Assembly (NCBI GenBank): GCA_036657595.1
Contig: JAVXFZ010000007.1
Location: forward strand, 1 to 64,000
DNA from: Odoribacter sp036657595
GTDB taxonomy: Bacteria > Bacteroidota > Bacteroidia > Bacteroidales > Marinifilaceae
DNA length: 64,000 nucleotides
Reading direction: 5' to 3'
Part shown: positions 63,068 through 64,000 of the stretch, in pieces
How the letters are laid out: each line of letters opens with the position of its first letter
Position numbering within the stretch: position 1 is the first letter of the stretch
Program-made: the position numbers and the translations under genes
Notes under the pieces: model-generated
What the model was told of the DNA's origin: nothing
The model's database searches: none
What the model saw: only the letters and a program-made list of their open reading frames with translations

Positions 63068-64000
63068 ATGTTGACAATTGTTATTATAGCTGTTGTTATT
63101 GCTCTTCTCTTTGACTTTTTGAATGGAATGAACGATGCAGGCAATTCTATTGCTACGATTGTAGCAACTAGAGTATTTTCTCCGACAACGGCGGTGTGTT
63201 GGGCAGCCTTTTGGAATTTTGCTGCTATTTTTATTTTTGGTGTGAGTGTAGCTAATACGATGGGAGAAGGAATTGTTGATCCGATAAAGATTAATGCCTA
63301 TCTGATTCTGTGTGCTTTGATCGGTTCAACCATTTGGGTGTTTATATGCAACCATTCGGGTTTGCCTATCAGTGTTTCTCACGCTTTGATCGGTGGATTA
63401 ATCGGTCCGATGTGGTTCACTTTTGGTAGTTCCGCCTTGGTTCTTTCCGGAATATTTAAAATCGCTATCTTTATTGTTTTGGCACCTTTGATCGGTATGA
63501 TATTGGGATTTATCGCAATGTGTCTGACTATGTATTTCTTTAAAAAGCAAAATCCGGCAAAGGTGGAAGGACTATTCAAATGTTGCCAGCTTTTCTCTTC
63601 GGCTATTTTTAGTTTAGGACACGGTGCCAATGATGCCCAAAAAACAATGGGTATTATCGCTATTTTGCTGTTCAGTGTAGCCGGATCGAATAGCTTTGTG
63701 GACGATTATCTCTATCAGGCAGATAAAGGATTTCACGTACCCTTATGGTTGATTATTACTTGCTATTCTGTGATTGCATTGGGAACCATTACGGGAGGAA
63801 AGAAAGTAATTAAAACATTGGGTGATGGATTAGCCCGTTTGAAACCGGTGCAAGGATTTTGTGCTGAAACATCCGGTGCCATTACGTTAATAGCGACGGC
63901 TATATTAGGTATTCCGGTTAGTACGACACATACAATTACCGGTGCTATCATCGGAACCGGTATCACGAAAGGAGTTGCTACGGTGAGATGGGCTACGGCT
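63068..64000 (+). CDS. pit: Inorganic phosphate transporter (Pit family), truncated by window end
   Basis: Open reading frame from the ATG at 63068 to the last base of the window, 311 codons, so the C-terminus is outside. The PiT signature FDFLNGMNDAGNSIATIVAT is at residues 15-34 and its repeat FSLGHGANDAQKTMGI near 183-198; many membrane helices. Low-affinity phosphate import coupled to H+ or Na+. Follows the DUF47 gene with 3 nt between them. Confidence 0.93.
   Translation, partial: MLTIVIIAVVIALLFDFLNGMNDAGNSIATIVATRVFSPTTAVCWAAFWNFAAIFIFGVSVANTMGEGIVDPIKINAYLILCALIGSTIWVFICNHSGLPISVSHALIGGLIGPMWFTFGSSALVLSGIFKIAIFIVLAPLIGMILGFIAMCLTMYFFKKQNPAKVEGLFKCCQLFSSAIFSLGHGANDAQKTMGIIAILLFSVAGSNSFVDDYLYQADKGFHVPLWLIITCYSVIALGTITGGKKVIKTLGDGLARLKPVQGFCAETSGAITLIATAILGIPVSTTHTITGAIIGTGITKGVATVRWATA

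Noticed and set aside
1..64000. tRNA, rRNA, CRISPR array, insertion sequence or phage
   Set aside because: Looked for in all spacers by eye: no cloverleaf or T-loop motif, no regularly spaced repeats with spacers, and no transposase, integrase or terminase gene was seen. A tRNAscan-SE run would be needed to exclude tRNAs firmly.

Overview
The window looks like a draft-assembly contig of a low-GC Bacteroidota chromosome, most likely order Bacteroidales; I cannot name a genus. Support: upstream regions repeatedly carry the phylum's -7 promoter signature TAnnTTTG; there is a long (about 320 aa) NusB, DUF4835 and DUF2851 proteins, an OstA-like protein beside paired periplasmic PPIases, a CarboxypepD_reg-type secreted protein, and a bioG-type biotin operon. 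A run of 100 Ns at 29139-29238 marks a scaffold gap. I saw no rRNA, tRNA, CRISPR array, transposase or phage gene; this is mostly core genome with a few odd non-coding stretches.

Layout. 1-5.8 kb (minus): RluA-type pseudouridine synthase, panB, psd, cdsA, ftsH, rsfS. 5.9-9.5 kb (plus): class V aminotransferase, two small membrane proteins (DUF2752 and a DUF4190/CCC-motif type), a pRiA4b ORF-3-like acidic protein, an 80-bp structured element, miaA. 9.5-13.4 kb: EamA transporter, a gene-poor tract with a dispersed repeat, a DUF4279-like gene, class I fumarase. 13.8-21 kb: cinA, anchored alpha/beta hydrolase, TPR protein, M49-like and S9 peptidases, recA. 22.3-27.7 kb (plus): membrane pyrophosphatase, gyrB, LOG family. 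27.8-37.4 kb: nusB (minus), then DUF4835 (broken by the gap), recN, fabI, a DEDDh exonuclease, dnaB, a secreted GATase1-like protein and an LTA-synthase-like membrane sulfatase. 37.4-43.3 kb (minus): CACHE-HAMP-SpoIIE phosphatase, membrane metallophosphoesterase, formate-THF ligase, coiled-coil membrane protein. 43.6-52.1 kb: DUF2851, two small envelope proteins, a secreted regulatory-domain protein, then an envelope-biogenesis operon (PPIase lipoprotein, SurA-like, MoxR ATPase, OstA-like). 52.6-64 kb: recQ, queC-queD-queE (minus), a small Cys-containing protein, bioB-bioA-bioF-bioG-bioC (no bioD), then DUF47 and pit running off the right end.

How the genes work together: phospholipid synthesis (psd, cdsA), outer-membrane and LPS assembly (PPIases, OstA-like), preQ0 synthesis from QueD, QueE and QueC, and biotin synthesis from a BioC/BioG pimeloyl pathway are each encoded as compact units. 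The most interesting non-routine signals are a CXXCH motif in the periplasmic sensor of the SpoIIE phosphatase, a displaced third cysteine in the QueE radical-SAM motif, a shared repeat at two sites 42 kb apart in opposite orientation, a long imperfect hairpin ahead of miaA, and ATTGAAA heptamer tracts in two intergenic promoter regions.
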